Below, piece by piece: positions 26,956 to 36,315 of a stretch of 64,000 nucleotides of DNA; the stretch's first letter is position 1, and every line of letters begins with the position of its first letter. The notes under the pieces were generated by a model that worked only from the letters and a program-made list of their open reading frames with translations, did not search any database and was not told the origin of the DNA. The stretch lies in assembly GCA_903830945.1 (NCBI GenBank), contig CAIKVT010000060.1:62001-126000 (forward strand), read 5' to 3'. A program made the position numbers and the translations under genes. The DNA is from an uncultured Elusimicrobia bacterium (GTDB lineage: Bacteria > Elusimicrobiota > Elusimicrobia > UBA1565 > UBA9628).

Positions 26956-28014
26956 ATGCCGACCAAGACCATAAGCCGCAAAGGCAATCCATTCGGATCA
27001 CACCGCGTGTTGGAGCCCATGGGCGTGCTGCCGCAACCCGCTCTCCGTCTAGATAACGACATGGACAAGATCTTCGACAACGAGATACTGGTCTCGGTCG
27101 ACACCTTGAACATCGATTCCGCCAGCTTCACCCAGATCGAGGCCGAGTCCGGCCACGACATAGAGAAGATCAAGAGCCGCATCCTGGGGATCGTTAAGGA
27201 GCGGGGCAAGATGCAGAACCCCGTGACCGGATCGGGCGGCATGTTCTTCGGCGTCGTGGAGCGCGTCGGAGAGGCGCTGCAGGGCCGTTGCCCGCTCAAG
27301 CCGGGCGATAAAATCGCCAGCCTCGTATCCCTATCCCTGACTCCGCTGCGCATCGACGAAATCCTCGAGATCAAACCCGCCATCGACCAAGTCCGCATCC
27401 GCGGCAAGGCCGTCCTTTTCGAGAGCGGCATCTACGCCAAGCTCCCCGCGGACCTGCCCGAGTCCTTGGCCCTGGCGGTCCTCGACGTGGCCGGCGCCCC
27501 GGCGCAGACCGCCAAGCTGGTGAAGCCCGGAGACACCGTGGTCATCATCGGCGCGGCGGGGAAGTCGGGCGTTCTGTGCTCCTACGAGGCCAGGAAGCGC
27601 GCCGGGGTCACGGGTCAGGTCATCGGCATGACCAGTTCGCAGAAGGGCTTCGCCAACCTCAAGGAGTGGGGCTTCTGCGACGTCAACCTGCTGGCCGACG
27701 CCACCGACGCATTGGCCTGCCACGAAGCCGTGCGCCAAGCCACCGGCGGTCGCATGGCCGACCTGGTCATCAACTGCGTCAACATCCCCAACACCGAGAT
27801 GGCCTCCATCCTGATGTGCCGCGACGATGGGACGGTCTACTTCTTCACCATGGCCACCTCCTTTACCAAGGCAGCCCTGGGGGCCGAGGGTGTGGGCAAG
27901 GACGTGAACATGGTCATCGGCAACGGTTACACGCGCAACCATGCCGCGATCACACTTAACATCCTGCGGGAATCCCAGGCCATCCGCAAGCTCTACGAGA
28001 AGCTCTATGCCTGA
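26956..28014 (+). CDS. kdd: L-erythro-3,5-diaminohexanoate dehydrogenase
   Basis: A 352-residue NAD(P)-dependent oxidoreductase converting 3,5-diaminohexanoate to 3-keto-5-aminohexanoate plus ammonia. It begins with KGNPFGSHRVLEP, and the Rossmann part holds TVVIIGAAGKSGVLCS. The ATG at 26956 follows GAGGAG and is 2 bases from the kce stop. The order kce-kdd is typical of lysine fermentation clusters. Confidence 0.93.
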   Translation: MPTKTISRKGNPFGSHRVLEPMGVLPQPALRLDNDMDKIFDNEILVSVDTLNIDSASFTQIEAESGHDIEKIKSRILGIVKERGKMQNPVTGSGGMFFGVVERVGEALQGRCPLKPGDKIASLVSLSLTPLRIDEILEIKPAIDQVRIRGKAVLFESGIYAKLPADLPESLALAVLDVAGAPAQTAKLVKPGDTVVIIGAAGKSGVLCSYEARKRAGVTGQVIGMTSSQKGFANLKEWGFCDVNLLADATDALACHEAVRQATGGRMADLVINCVNIPNTEMASILMCRDDGTVYFFTMATSFTKAALGAEGVGKDVNMVIGNGYTRNHAAITLNILRESQAIRKLYEKLYA

Positions 28015-28061
28015 ACGCAGCGATCCCTGCCGTCCCTGCATCGACTGGCGCCGGGCGTGGC

Positions 28062-28937
28062 ATGACTGAGCCGGCCATGGACCTTATCGATAACCTGGCT
28101 GGCCGCACCGTCTTCATCGTCGGCTCAGCCAAGAACGCCGGCAAAACCACTCTGCTCAACTTCGCGCTGCGGCGCCTGCATCCGCTGGGCGGCGTTGGTT
28201 TCTTAAGCATCGGCGTCGACGGCGAGGAGCGCGACATCGTCTTCGGCTGTCCCAAGCCCCACATCCGCGCCGAGGCGGGTGACTTGCTCGTCACCTCGGA
28301 CCGCATGCTGCAGGCCTCCGAATTGGGATGGGAACTCCTCGAAGTCTTCCCCGGCTCAACGGTGCTCGGCCGGCTCGTTCTGGCGCGGGTGAGGCGCGGT
28401 GGAACAGTGGAGCTCTGCGGCCCGGAGAACAACGAGCGGCTGGCCCCGGTGCTGACGGCCCTGCGCAACCACGGCGCGCGCACCGTCCTGGTCGACGGGG
28501 CCGTAGACCGGCTGACCCAGGTTGCCAGCCTGCCCGGCGCAGGCTTCGTGTACGTCGTGCGCGCGGACCCCGCGCGCCTGGACTCGATGCAAGAGACGAT
28601 GAGGCTCCTGCACGCCTTGGCTGCAGTCCCTCAAGCCGAGGGACTCCCCGAAGATGGGACGGCCGTCCTGTCCGGAGCGCTGACCCGCGGCCGGCTGGCC
28701 GTCCTGCCCGCTGCGACCCACGCGCTCGTCCTGGAGGACTTCACCAAGGTGTTCTTGACCTGGCGCGAATGGAAGGCCGCGGCGAAGCATCTTGACATAC
28801 GCTTCCAGAGACGATGGGAGATTTTCTTCTTCTGCGTGGTGCTCTGGGACGTCTCCCGCGAACGCTTCGCGTCCGGACTCGAACCCGAGCTGCTCGAGCA
28901 GGTCCTCTTCAATCCTCACGAGGTCGCCTGCGCATGA
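28062..28937 (+). CDS. kamB: Lysine 5,6-aminomutase reactivase subunit KamB
   Basis: A 291-residue protein with a P-loop GSAKNAGKTTLLN near the N-terminus. KamB of lysine-fermentation clusters is a P-loop protein thought to help exchange inactivated cobalamin in KamDE, together with KamC. It overlaps kamC as ATGA and lies upstream of kamD. The gap of 47 bases from kdd has no clear SD, and an in-frame ATG at 28077 is an alternative start. Confidence 0.82.
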   Translation: MTEPAMDLIDNLAGRTVFIVGSAKNAGKTTLLNFALRRLHPLGGVGFLSIGVDGEERDIVFGCPKPHIRAEAGDLLVTSDRMLQASELGWELLEVFPGSTVLGRLVLARVRRGGTVELCGPENNERLAPVLTALRNHGARTVLVDGAVDRLTQVASLPGAGFVYVVRADPARLDSMQETMRLLHALAAVPQAEGLPEDGTAVLSGALTRGRLAVLPAATHALVLEDFTKVFLTWREWKAAAKHLDIRFQRRWEIFFFCVVLWDVSRERFASGLEPELLEQVLFNPHEVACA

Positions 28938-30541
28938 AGCAAGCCCGAGATTTCGCGGAGATCGACGCCTTCCTAACCGACTACCGGCCGCTTTCCCCTT
29001 ACGGGCTGGCGGCCAAAGAACGCACCGCGTTCTTCGCGGAACCCGCCCCTCTGGAGCGCGAATACGGCCTCATCGAGAGGGGACTGGCCCTGCTGGCCTC
29101 GGCTCCGGCGGTCGCCGAGCGTTTGGGAGCGCGGCTCAAGCGCCTGCCGGCCCTGGATTTTGACCTGGAGGGCTCCCTGGGGCTCAGCGAGCTCTTTCTT
29201 CTGAAGAAGTTCCTGCTGCACGTCCGCGGTCTCTTCATGGACCTCCCCGAAGACCTGCGCGCCGCGGCCGGAGCAGACTGGCACTCCGAAGACCTGCACC
29301 GCCTGCTGGGCCAAGGCAGCCCGGTCCAGGAAGAAGAGGAGGAGGCTTTCCGCCTATCGGAAAGCCACATACCGGAGCTGGGAGAGGTGCGCGCCGGCCT
29401 GGAGAAGCTGGAAGGCGAACTGCGCGCTCTGCGTGAATCCTGGCTTCAGGGATTGCGGCAGCGCCTCGGCCTAGATTTTTCCGGCCGGGATTTCCTCCTG
29501 GTCCCCGCGGAAGAGACCGGGCGCCTGTTCGGCGAGCCGGACCTCCTCATCGAGCCTTTCGACGGCGCCCGCGTCTCGGTCAAGCTCGGGCTCGGCGCGC
29601 GCGGCCTGGAGCTGGCCACGCAGCGCGAGCGGCTCATCGCGCGGGAGCGCGCGTTAGAGGCTCAGGTCTTAGCCGGGCTGGCCGCGGCCGCGGGCCAGGA
29701 AGCCGCTAGAGTACGAGGCTATCAAAAAGCTGCCGAGCGCGTCGACGTCTGGCTGGCCAAGGCACGGCTGGCGGCCGCGCACCGGCTGGCACGGCCGCGC
29801 CTGCGCGAGGATGGGGCGGCCATCGAGATCCAGGGCGGGCGGCACGTGCCCCTGGAAGCGCGAAACCGCGCCCTCGGGCTCGACTACACTCCATTGACCT
29901 GCGTCTTCGACGCCCGGGTAGGGATCCTGCACGGCTCCAACATGGGAGGCAAGACCGCCGCACTTAAGACCGTGGCCCTGCTGCAGTTGCTGGCTCAGTC
30001 CGGGTTCTTCGTGCCGGCGGAATCCTTCGCCACTCCCCTTTTCGAGAATATCGACTACGTCGGAGAGGACGTCCGCGAGCCGGTCGCGGGCTTGAGCTCC
30101 TTCGGGCTGGAACTAAACGCCGTGCTCGGCCTGCTGCGCCGACCCGACGCTCGGCGGCTCGTGCTCATGGACGAATTCGCCAAAACCACGAATTCCCGCG
30201 AAGGCGCGGCCCTGCTCTCGGCCTTGCTGGCGGCGTTCTGGCGCAGGCCAGCCTGCCGCGCCCTGGCGACCACGCATCTTGCCGGCCTGACTCTGCCCTC
30301 GGGAGCGGCCGCCTACAGGATGCGCGGCTTCGACGCGGGCGCTTTCCGCGATTTCTTAGGCGCCGAAGCTGATTTGCCCCTGGCCGAGCGTCTGGCGCGC
30401 ATCCACCGCTTCATGCGCTACGAGCTTGTCGCCGACGACGGGGCGCCGCGCGTCGGAGACGCTCTGAAAGTCGCCCGCGTGCTGGGGCTCGATGCCGAGG
30501 TGGTCGACGAAGCCGAACGACTTCTGGAGAGGAGCCGATGA
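28934..30541 (+). CDS. kamC: Lysine 5,6-aminomutase reactivase ATPase KamC (MutS-like)
   Basis: A 535-residue protein with helical N-terminal regions, a short acidic run (EEEEE) near residue 135, and a C-terminal MutS-type ATPase: Walker A GSNMGGKTAALKT and Walker B LVLMDEF, then ATTHLAGL. KamC is the MutS-related partner of KamB. It overlaps both neighbours by ATGA junctions, so kamB-kamC-kamD should be produced in a fixed ratio. Confidence 0.85.
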   Translation: MKQARDFAEIDAFLTDYRPLSPYGLAAKERTAFFAEPAPLEREYGLIERGLALLASAPAVAERLGARLKRLPALDFDLEGSLGLSELFLLKKFLLHVRGLFMDLPEDLRAAAGADWHSEDLHRLLGQGSPVQEEEEEAFRLSESHIPELGEVRAGLEKLEGELRALRESWLQGLRQRLGLDFSGRDFLLVPAEETGRLFGEPDLLIEPFDGARVSVKLGLGARGLELATQRERLIARERALEAQVLAGLAAAAGQEAARVRGYQKAAERVDVWLAKARLAAAHRLARPRLREDGAAIEIQGGRHVPLEARNRALGLDYTPLTCVFDARVGILHGSNMGGKTAALKTVALLQLLAQSGFFVPAESFATPLFENIDYVGEDVREPVAGLSSFGLELNAVLGLLRRPDARRLVLMDEFAKTTNSREGAALLSALLAAFWRRPACRALATTHLAGLTLPSGAAAYRMRGFDAGAFRDFLGAEADLPLAERLARIHRFMRYELVADDGAPRVGDALKVARVLGLDAEVVDEAERLLERSR

Positions 30542-32097
30542 AAGCCAAGTTGGGATTATCCAAAGCGAAGATCTCTCAAGCCCGCCGCCGGGCGGCGGGC
30601 ATCGCCGGGCCGGTGCGCGAACACATCCGCCGGCATACCACGGTCGCAGTGGAGCGCGCCACACTGCGCTTGCTCGGTGCCGACGGCGCCAACCGCGACG
30701 GCGTGCCCGTGCCCAACCTGGTCCTCGAAGCCCTGCGCGGGCGCGTCGGCGAGGGTCTGAGCAAGCACTACATCAGCGCCCTGCTGCGCGAAGGCAAGAG
30801 CCCCGTGGAGCTCAACGCAGCTCTCGCCGAAGGTTTCGACATCGCCCAAGTTCCCCTGCTCGACCAGGGCCGAGTAGCGGCCAAGGCGGCGGAGCTCGTC
30901 CGAGAGCTGGAGGCCCGCCTGCGCGCCAACATTACGCATCGCGATGCCCGGCTTAAGGAGTTCTCGCCCAACGCCAAGAGCCCGATGCTCTACGTCATCG
31001 TAGCCACCGGCAACATCCACGAAGACGTCAAGCAGGCACGCGCCGCCGCCCTGCAGGGCGCCGACATCGTCGCGGTCATCCGCACCACGGCGCAAAGCCT
31101 GCTGGATTACGTTCCTTATGGGGCCACCACCGAGGGCTTCGGCGGGACCTACGCCACGCAGGAAAATTTCCGCATCATGCGCGCAGCGCTCGACGAAGTC
31201 TCCCAGAGTCAGCGCCGCTACATCCGTCTGGTCAACTACTGCTCGGGCCTGTGCATGCCCGAGATCGCGGCCATGGGAGCGCTGGAGCGGCTGGACATGA
31301 TGCTCAACGACTCCATGTACGGCATCCTCTTCCGCGACATCAACATGTACCGCACCTTCGTGGACCAGAACTTCTCGCGCATGATCAACGCCGCCGCGGA
31401 CATAGTCATCAATACCGGGGAAGACAACTACCTGACGACCTCCGACGCCGTGGAGAAGGCGCACACGGTGCTGGCTTCCCAGTTCATCAATGAACGCTTC
31501 GCCCTCGACGCGGGCATGCAGCCGCGCCTGATGGGGCTGGGCCACGCCTTCGAGATGGACCCTGCCATCAAAAATGGGTTTCTACTGGAACTGGCCCAGG
31601 CGCAGATGGCCCGGGAGATATTCCCGGAGCATCCTCTCAAGTACATGCCGCCGACAAAGTTCATGACCGGCGACGTGTTCAAGGGCCTGGCCATGAACGT
31701 GTTGTTCAACTTTGCATCCAAAGCCACGGGGCAGAGCATCCATCTGCTGGGGATGCTCACCGAGGCCATCCACACCCCTCATCTCCAGGACCGCTATCTC
31801 GCCATCCAGAACGCGCTTTACGTGATGAATTCCATGGCCGACTTCGCAGACGAGGTGGAATTCAAGCGGGGCGGCCTCATCAAGCGGCGAGCCCAGCAGG
31901 TCCTTGACGAGTCTTTGACTCTGCTGGCCGAGGTGGAGCGGCTGGGTCTCTTCACAGCCATCGCGCAGGGGCTCTTCGCCGAGGTCAAGCGTCCCCAGGA
32001 CGGGGGCAAAGGGTTCGACGGGGTCTGCGAAAAGGCGCCAGGGTACTGGAATCCCGTCGAAGATTGGCTGGAATGCCGGCTCAAGATCGCCGGTTGA
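30538..32097 (+). CDS. kamD: Lysine 5,6-aminomutase, alpha subunit
   Basis: A 519-residue large subunit, a TIM-barrel that binds adenosylcobalamin and PLP with KamE. It moves the 6-amino group of beta-lysine (or D-lysine) to C5. Family marks: RHTTVAVERATLRLLG, YVIVATGNIHEDVKQA, PYGATTEGFGGTYATQENF and MGLGHAFEMDP. The ATGA overlap couples it to kamC. The length matches characterised KamD. Confidence 0.95.
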   Translation: MKAKLGLSKAKISQARRRAAGIAGPVREHIRRHTTVAVERATLRLLGADGANRDGVPVPNLVLEALRGRVGEGLSKHYISALLREGKSPVELNAALAEGFDIAQVPLLDQGRVAAKAAELVRELEARLRANITHRDARLKEFSPNAKSPMLYVIVATGNIHEDVKQARAAALQGADIVAVIRTTAQSLLDYVPYGATTEGFGGTYATQENFRIMRAALDEVSQSQRRYIRLVNYCSGLCMPEIAAMGALERLDMMLNDSMYGILFRDINMYRTFVDQNFSRMINAAADIVINTGEDNYLTTSDAVEKAHTVLASQFINERFALDAGMQPRLMGLGHAFEMDPAIKNGFLLELAQAQMAREIFPEHPLKYMPPTKFMTGDVFKGLAMNVLFNFASKATGQSIHLLGMLTEAIHTPHLQDRYLAIQNALYVMNSMADFADEVEFKRGGLIKRRAQQVLDESLTLLAEVERLGLFTAIAQGLFAEVKRPQDGGKGFDGVCEKAPGYWNPVEDWLECRLKIAG

Positions 32098-32108
32098 GCG
32101 AGGTGGAC

Positions 32109-32861
32109 ATGTACATCAAACCCTACGGAGATACTCTCAACGATGGCGCGGTGCAGCTCTCCTTCTCCATGCCGGTCACCTGCAGCGGCAGGGCCAAGGA
32201 GGCCGCGCGCCAGTTGGTCCTGAAGATGGGCTTCGCGCAGTGCGACATCGTGCACGCCCATCCTCTCTCGGATGAATTCACCTTTTTCGTGGCCTACGCC
32301 AAGACTGCCGCGAGCATCGACTTCGACCGCGTCGAGTACGTGGAGGCCCTGGATGAGAAAAGCCTCTCCATGGACGAGGTCAACGCCTTCATCAAGGCCG
32401 AGTTCAAGCGCAAGCTCGTAGTGGTGGGCGCCTGCACCGGCTTCGACGCGCATACAGTCGGCATCGACGCCATCATGAACATGAAAGGCTATAACCACCA
32501 CTTCGGACTGGAGCGCTATCCCATGATCGAGGCCTTCAACCTCGGCGCCCAGGTGCCCAACGAGAAGCTCGTGGAGCGCGCCCGAGAATTGCGGGCCGAC
32601 GCGGTGCTCATATCGCAGGTGGTCACGCAGAAGGACACCCACGTGCAGAACCTGACCCGTCTCATCGAACTGGCCGAAGCCGATGGGCTGCACTCGCACT
32701 GCCTCATGATCGTGGGCGGGCCGCGCATCGGCAACAAACTGGCGCGCGAGCTCGGTTTCGACGCCGGGTTCGGCAGCGGCACCTACGCCGAGGATGTCGC
32801 CACGTTCATCGTCAAGAAGCTCAAGGAGCGCCAGACCGCCGGACCCAGGAGACAACAATGA
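32109..32861 (+). CDS. kamE: Lysine 5,6-aminomutase, beta subunit (B12-binding)
   Basis: This 250-residue subunit starts with MYIKPYGDTLNDG. Its Rossmann domain has the cobalamin base-off motif DAHTVG with His115 as the axial ligand; Lys126 in NMKGYN is a candidate for the PLP Schiff-base lysine. The later GGPRIGNKLARELG is typical of B12 domains. The ATG at 32109 follows GAGGTGG. It overlaps the aminotransferase gene by 4 bases. Confidence 0.94.
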   Translation: MYIKPYGDTLNDGAVQLSFSMPVTCSGRAKEAARQLVLKMGFAQCDIVHAHPLSDEFTFFVAYAKTAASIDFDRVEYVEALDEKSLSMDEVNAFIKAEFKRKLVVVGACTGFDAHTVGIDAIMNMKGYNHHFGLERYPMIEAFNLGAQVPNEKLVERARELRADAVLISQVVTQKDTHVQNLTRLIELAEADGLHSHCLMIVGGPRIGNKLARELGFDAGFGSGTYAEDVATFIVKKLKERQTAGPRRQQ

Positions 32862-34108
32862 GCCAGAAGCTGAAGCTGACCCGTTCGGAGTCGCTTTACA
32901 AGGAGTCCCAGGACCTCATCCCCGGCGGCATGATGGGGATCCGCCGGCCCTACAATTTCGTGACCGGCGAATACCCGATCTTCTTCGAGAGCGGGCAAGG
33001 CGGCTGGGTGCTCGACGCCGATGGAAACCGCTTCATGGACATGCTCTGCGCCTACGGCCCTATCATCATCGGACATCGCGAGGGTGAGATCGATGACGCG
33101 GTCATCGGGCAGATTCGCGGCAAGGGCTTCTGCCTGTCTCTGGTGCAGGAGGTCCAGAACACCCTGGCCAAAACCTTGCGAGACCTCATTCCCTCCTGCC
33201 AAAAGTGCGTATTCGTCAAGACCGGCTCCGACGCGACCACCACGGCGGTCCGCATCGCGCGCGCCTTCACCGACAGGGTCAAGGTCCTGCGCTGCGGCTA
33301 CCACGGCTGGCACGATTGGTGCGTGGAGGTCAAGGGCGGCATCCCGGTGAAGTTCTACGAGGACGTGACGGAATTCCATTACAACGACCTAGCCCAGGTC
33401 GAGGACCTCATGAAGAAGAGCGGCTCCGAGGTGGCGGCTATCATCGTCACCCCGGTGGGCCATCCGCTGGCCCATGAAGTCGAACTGCCCAAGCCCGGCT
33501 ACCTGCAGGGGCTCAAGACGCTGGCGGAGCGCCACGGCGCGGTCCTCATCTTCGATGAGATCCGCTCCGGCTTCCGCGTGAACCTGGGCGGCGCGCAGAA
33601 GGAGTTCGGTGTGACTCCCCACCTCTCCGTCTTCGGCAAGGCCATGGCCAACGGCTACGAGATCAGCGCGGTGGTGGGTCGGGCCGACATCATGGACATG
33701 CTGGTGCAGAAGGCCTTTTTAAGCTCGACCTTCTTCCCCAACAGCCTGGCGCAAGTAGCGGCGCTGGCGACGATCAGGATGCTCCAACGCGACCGGGTGC
33801 TCGAGGTCATCCGCCAGCGCGGCCAGGCCTTCGCCGCAAAGGTGCGGCGCATATGCGCCGACAGCGGCATCGCCTGCACCTTCAGCGGGGAGCCCTGGAT
33901 GCCCTACATCACCTTCGACCGGGACGCAAAGGGGCTTTACAAGAAGCTGCGCCCGGAGTTCTACACCCAACTCATCCGGCGTGGCGTGTTCCTGCAGCCG
34001 TTCCACCACGGCTACATCGCCTTCCGGCACACGGAAAAGGACCTCGACTTTGCCGCGGGCATGATCGCCGAGGCGTTCGAAGAGACAAAGAAAAATATAC
34101 TCAAATAG
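32858..34108 (+). CDS. Class III aminotransferase, candidate 3-aminobutyryl-CoA transaminase (Kat)
   Basis: A 416-residue PLP enzyme most like glutamate-1-semialdehyde aminomutases (SLYKESQDLIPGG, KTGSDATTTAVRIARAFT, DEIRSGFR, and the PLP lysine in SVFGKAMANGY). Placed between kamE and a thiolase, and with no kal lyase present, it fits the acyl-CoA beta-transaminase Kat described from Cloacamonas-type lysine degraders: 3-aminobutyryl-CoA plus 2-oxoglutarate to acetoacetyl-CoA plus glutamate. The assignment to Kat is inferred from context. It overlaps kamE by ATGA. Confidence 0.75.
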   Translation: MSQKLKLTRSESLYKESQDLIPGGMMGIRRPYNFVTGEYPIFFESGQGGWVLDADGNRFMDMLCAYGPIIIGHREGEIDDAVIGQIRGKGFCLSLVQEVQNTLAKTLRDLIPSCQKCVFVKTGSDATTTAVRIARAFTDRVKVLRCGYHGWHDWCVEVKGGIPVKFYEDVTEFHYNDLAQVEDLMKKSGSEVAAIIVTPVGHPLAHEVELPKPGYLQGLKTLAERHGAVLIFDEIRSGFRVNLGGAQKEFGVTPHLSVFGKAMANGYEISAVVGRADIMDMLVQKAFLSSTFFPNSLAQVAALATIRMLQRDRVLEVIRQRGQAFAAKVRRICADSGIACTFSGEPWMPYITFDRDAKGLYKKLRPEFYTQLIRRGVFLQPFHHGYIAFRHTEKDLDFAAGMIAEAFEETKKNILK

Positions 34109-34120
34109 GAGCGGACTACC

Positions 34121-35302
34121 ATGCAACAAGCTTTCATCATTTCGAGCGCGCGCACCGCTATCGGCAGCTTTCGGGGCGGACTCGCGGACGTAAGCGGAGC
34201 CGAACTGGGACGGGTCGTCCTATCGAGCCTGCTCCAGCGCGCGGATGTGGCCGCGGCGGACGTGGAGGAGGTCATCCTGGGCTCGGTGCTGCAGGCCGGT
34301 CTGGGCCAGAACGTTGCCCGGCAGTCCGCAATGCTGGCCGGCATCCCTCAGGAGCGCACGGCCATGACCGTAAACATGGTCTGCGGCTCGGGGCTGCGCA
34401 GCGTAGCCCTAGCGGCCCAATCCGTGCGCTGCAGCGACGTGCGCCTGGCCGCGGCCGGAGGTGTGGAGAGCATGTCGAACACCCCATACCTTCTCAAAAA
34501 GGCCCGCGGGGGACTGGGCATGGGACACGCCGAACTCACGGATTCCATGATCTACGACGGGCTCTGGGACGTGTTCAACAACTACCATATGGGCGTCACC
34601 GCTGAGAACTTAGCCGAAAAATACGGATTGACCCGGCAGGCCCAAGACGAGTTCGCGGCCCAGTCCCAGCAGAAAGCCGAGAAGGCCATCGCCGCCGGGC
34701 GCTTCCAGGACGAGATCGTCCCCGTTCTCATCCCCCAGAGGAAGGGCGATCCGGTTAGCTTCGCCAAGGACGAGTTCCCCCGGCCTGGAACGACCGCGGA
34801 GAAACTCGGCAAGCTGCGCGCGGCATTCAAGAAGGACGGCACGGTGACCGCGGGCAATTCCTCGGGCATCAACGACGGCGCCGCTGGCGTGCTCGTGGCC
34901 TGCGAGGACGAGGTGTCCAAACGCGGCCTCAAGCCGCTGGCGCGCATCGTCTCCTACGCCTGGGCCGGCACGGACCCGGCGATGATGGGCATCGGTCCGG
35001 TCCAGGCCGTCAAGGACGCGCTGGCCAAGGCCGGCTGGACGCTCTCCGACGTCGAGCTCATCGAAGCCAACGAGGCCTTCGCCGCGCAATCGCTGGCCGT
35101 GGCCATGGAACTCGGCTTCGACATGAGCAAGGTCAACGTCAACGGCGGCGCTATCGCTCTGGGCCATCCCATCGGGGCCAGCGGAGCGCGGATCCTGGTG
35201 ACTTTGCTCCACGAGCTCAAGAAGCGCTCGCTCAAAAAGGGCCTGGCCACTCTATGCATCGGCGGCGGGATGGGCATTGCGATGTGCGTGGAACGGGTCT
35301 GA
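34121..35302 (+). CDS. atoB: Acetyl-CoA C-acetyltransferase (thiolase)
   Basis: A 393-residue thiolase cleaving acetoacetyl-CoA to two acetyl-CoA. It shows the acylated Cys in VCGSGLRS, the NEAFAAQ motif, His in GHPIGASG and the second Cys in CIGGGMG. It is the last gene of the lysine operon, 12 bases after the aminotransferase, and consumes the acetoacetyl-CoA made by both the transaminase and AtoDA. Confidence 0.94.
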   Translation: MQQAFIISSARTAIGSFRGGLADVSGAELGRVVLSSLLQRADVAAADVEEVILGSVLQAGLGQNVARQSAMLAGIPQERTAMTVNMVCGSGLRSVALAAQSVRCSDVRLAAAGGVESMSNTPYLLKKARGGLGMGHAELTDSMIYDGLWDVFNNYHMGVTAENLAEKYGLTRQAQDEFAAQSQQKAEKAIAAGRFQDEIVPVLIPQRKGDPVSFAKDEFPRPGTTAEKLGKLRAAFKKDGTVTAGNSSGINDGAAGVLVACEDEVSKRGLKPLARIVSYAWAGTDPAMMGIGPVQAVKDALAKAGWTLSDVELIEANEAFAAQSLAVAMELGFDMSKVNVNGGAIALGHPIGASGARILVTLLHELKKRSLKKGLATLCIGGGMGIAMCVERV

Positions 35303-35306
35303 ACGA

Positions 35307-36236
35307 ATGCCTAACCGAACTGGGCGCCTGACGCGCGGACTGGCCGGCATTCTCTGGGCCGCCGCCCTCTGCACGACCCCATCGCCCGTCCAGGCCGGGC
35401 CGTCGCCCCTGACGCCCAACGCAATTGCTGATGAGCGTCAGGCCGGTGCCGCATCCGCGTCTCCGGTCGCCTCCACTGGGACCCTCGGTCTTCCCTTAGA
35501 CATCACCAGCCAGACGGGACTCTCCGCGATCATAGCCCGGGCGCGCGAAGCCCCAACGCCGCAAGAACGCCAGAAAGCTATCCGCGCTCTGCGACAGCCC
35601 ACCTATCACGGCCCGGAGGCCTTCCGCGCTTTATCGGCCGTTATGTCCGCTGATCGCAACAACGAAGTCCGGCAGGCCGCTGCCATCGCGTTGCTGGACT
35701 ATAAGAGGAGCGAGACCCTCAAGCAGATCGAGGCTTTCTTCAAGGCGGAATTCGGGGATGAAACGCGCCGTCAGGTCTGCGTAGCCCTGGCCACGGCACC
35801 GGCATATGCCCAAGATCCCGGCGTCACCAGCCTCCTGAGCGGTCTACTGGCTGAGGACCCATCGGCGGCGGTGCGCTGGGCCGCCACAGAGGGCCTCAGC
35901 GCGCGTCGGGACCTAAGCGCCCTAGGAGCGCTCCAGCGCGCCGCGGCCTGGGACCAAGATCTGATCGTACGCGCCGCAGCCGCTGCGGCTTATCGACAGC
36001 TCTCCCAGCCGCGCCGGATAAAGACGCCGCGGCCCAACAAACTCCAGCGCGCCCCATTCGACGCAGTCCCAGGAAAAGACCCCTGCCCACCCGGCAACGG
36101 CTGGTGCGCCTGTTCCCGGCCGCCGGTGAAGATCAAGCCTCACTGCGTCCCGCGCGCGGACTGTGTGCATACATTTTTCAACACCTTTCAGAGCCAGGGC
36201 TACTCCTGCGATTGGGACGGAGAGACCATCAGGTAG
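35307..36236 (+). CDS. Exported HEAT-repeat protein with Cys-rich tail
   Basis: From the ATG at 35307 the protein has 309 residues: signal peptide (ends VQAG), a Pro/Ala segment, four to five HEAT-like helical repeats (RQAAAIALLDY, VRWAATEGLSARR, VRAAAAAAYRQL), then a tail with six cysteines (DPCPPGNGWCACSRP, HCVPRADCVHTFF, SCDWDG). The Cys-rich tail probably forms disulfides outside the cytoplasm. It starts 4 bases after the thiolase stop but need not belong to lysine metabolism. Confidence 0.6.
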   Translation: MPNRTGRLTRGLAGILWAAALCTTPSPVQAGPSPLTPNAIADERQAGAASASPVASTGTLGLPLDITSQTGLSAIIARAREAPTPQERQKAIRALRQPTYHGPEAFRALSAVMSADRNNEVRQAAAIALLDYKRSETLKQIEAFFKAEFGDETRRQVCVALATAPAYAQDPGVTSLLSGLLAEDPSAAVRWAATEGLSARRDLSALGALQRAAAWDQDLIVRAAAAAAYRQLSQPRRIKTPRPNKLQRAPFDAVPGKDPCPPGNGWCACSRPPVKIKPHCVPRADCVHTFFNTFQSQGYSCDWDGETIR

Positions 36237-36301
36237 CTCTGAAAAAAATAAACGCCGACGGCTTGGATCCCGGCGCCAGGAATACAGCGCGGCAATTTAG
36301 C

Positions 36302-36307
36302 TAGAAT
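36302..36307 (+). promoter_or_regulatory. Putative -10 box of ettA, leaderless start
   Basis: TAGAAT, 8 bases before the ATG at 36316. Confidence 0.5.
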
Positions 36308-36315
36308 AGAAGAAT

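Noticed and set aside
32858-34108. The operon aminotransferase as a haem-pathway hemL
   Set aside because: Similarity is to that broad family, but its overlap with kamE and position before thiolase argue for lysine catabolism.
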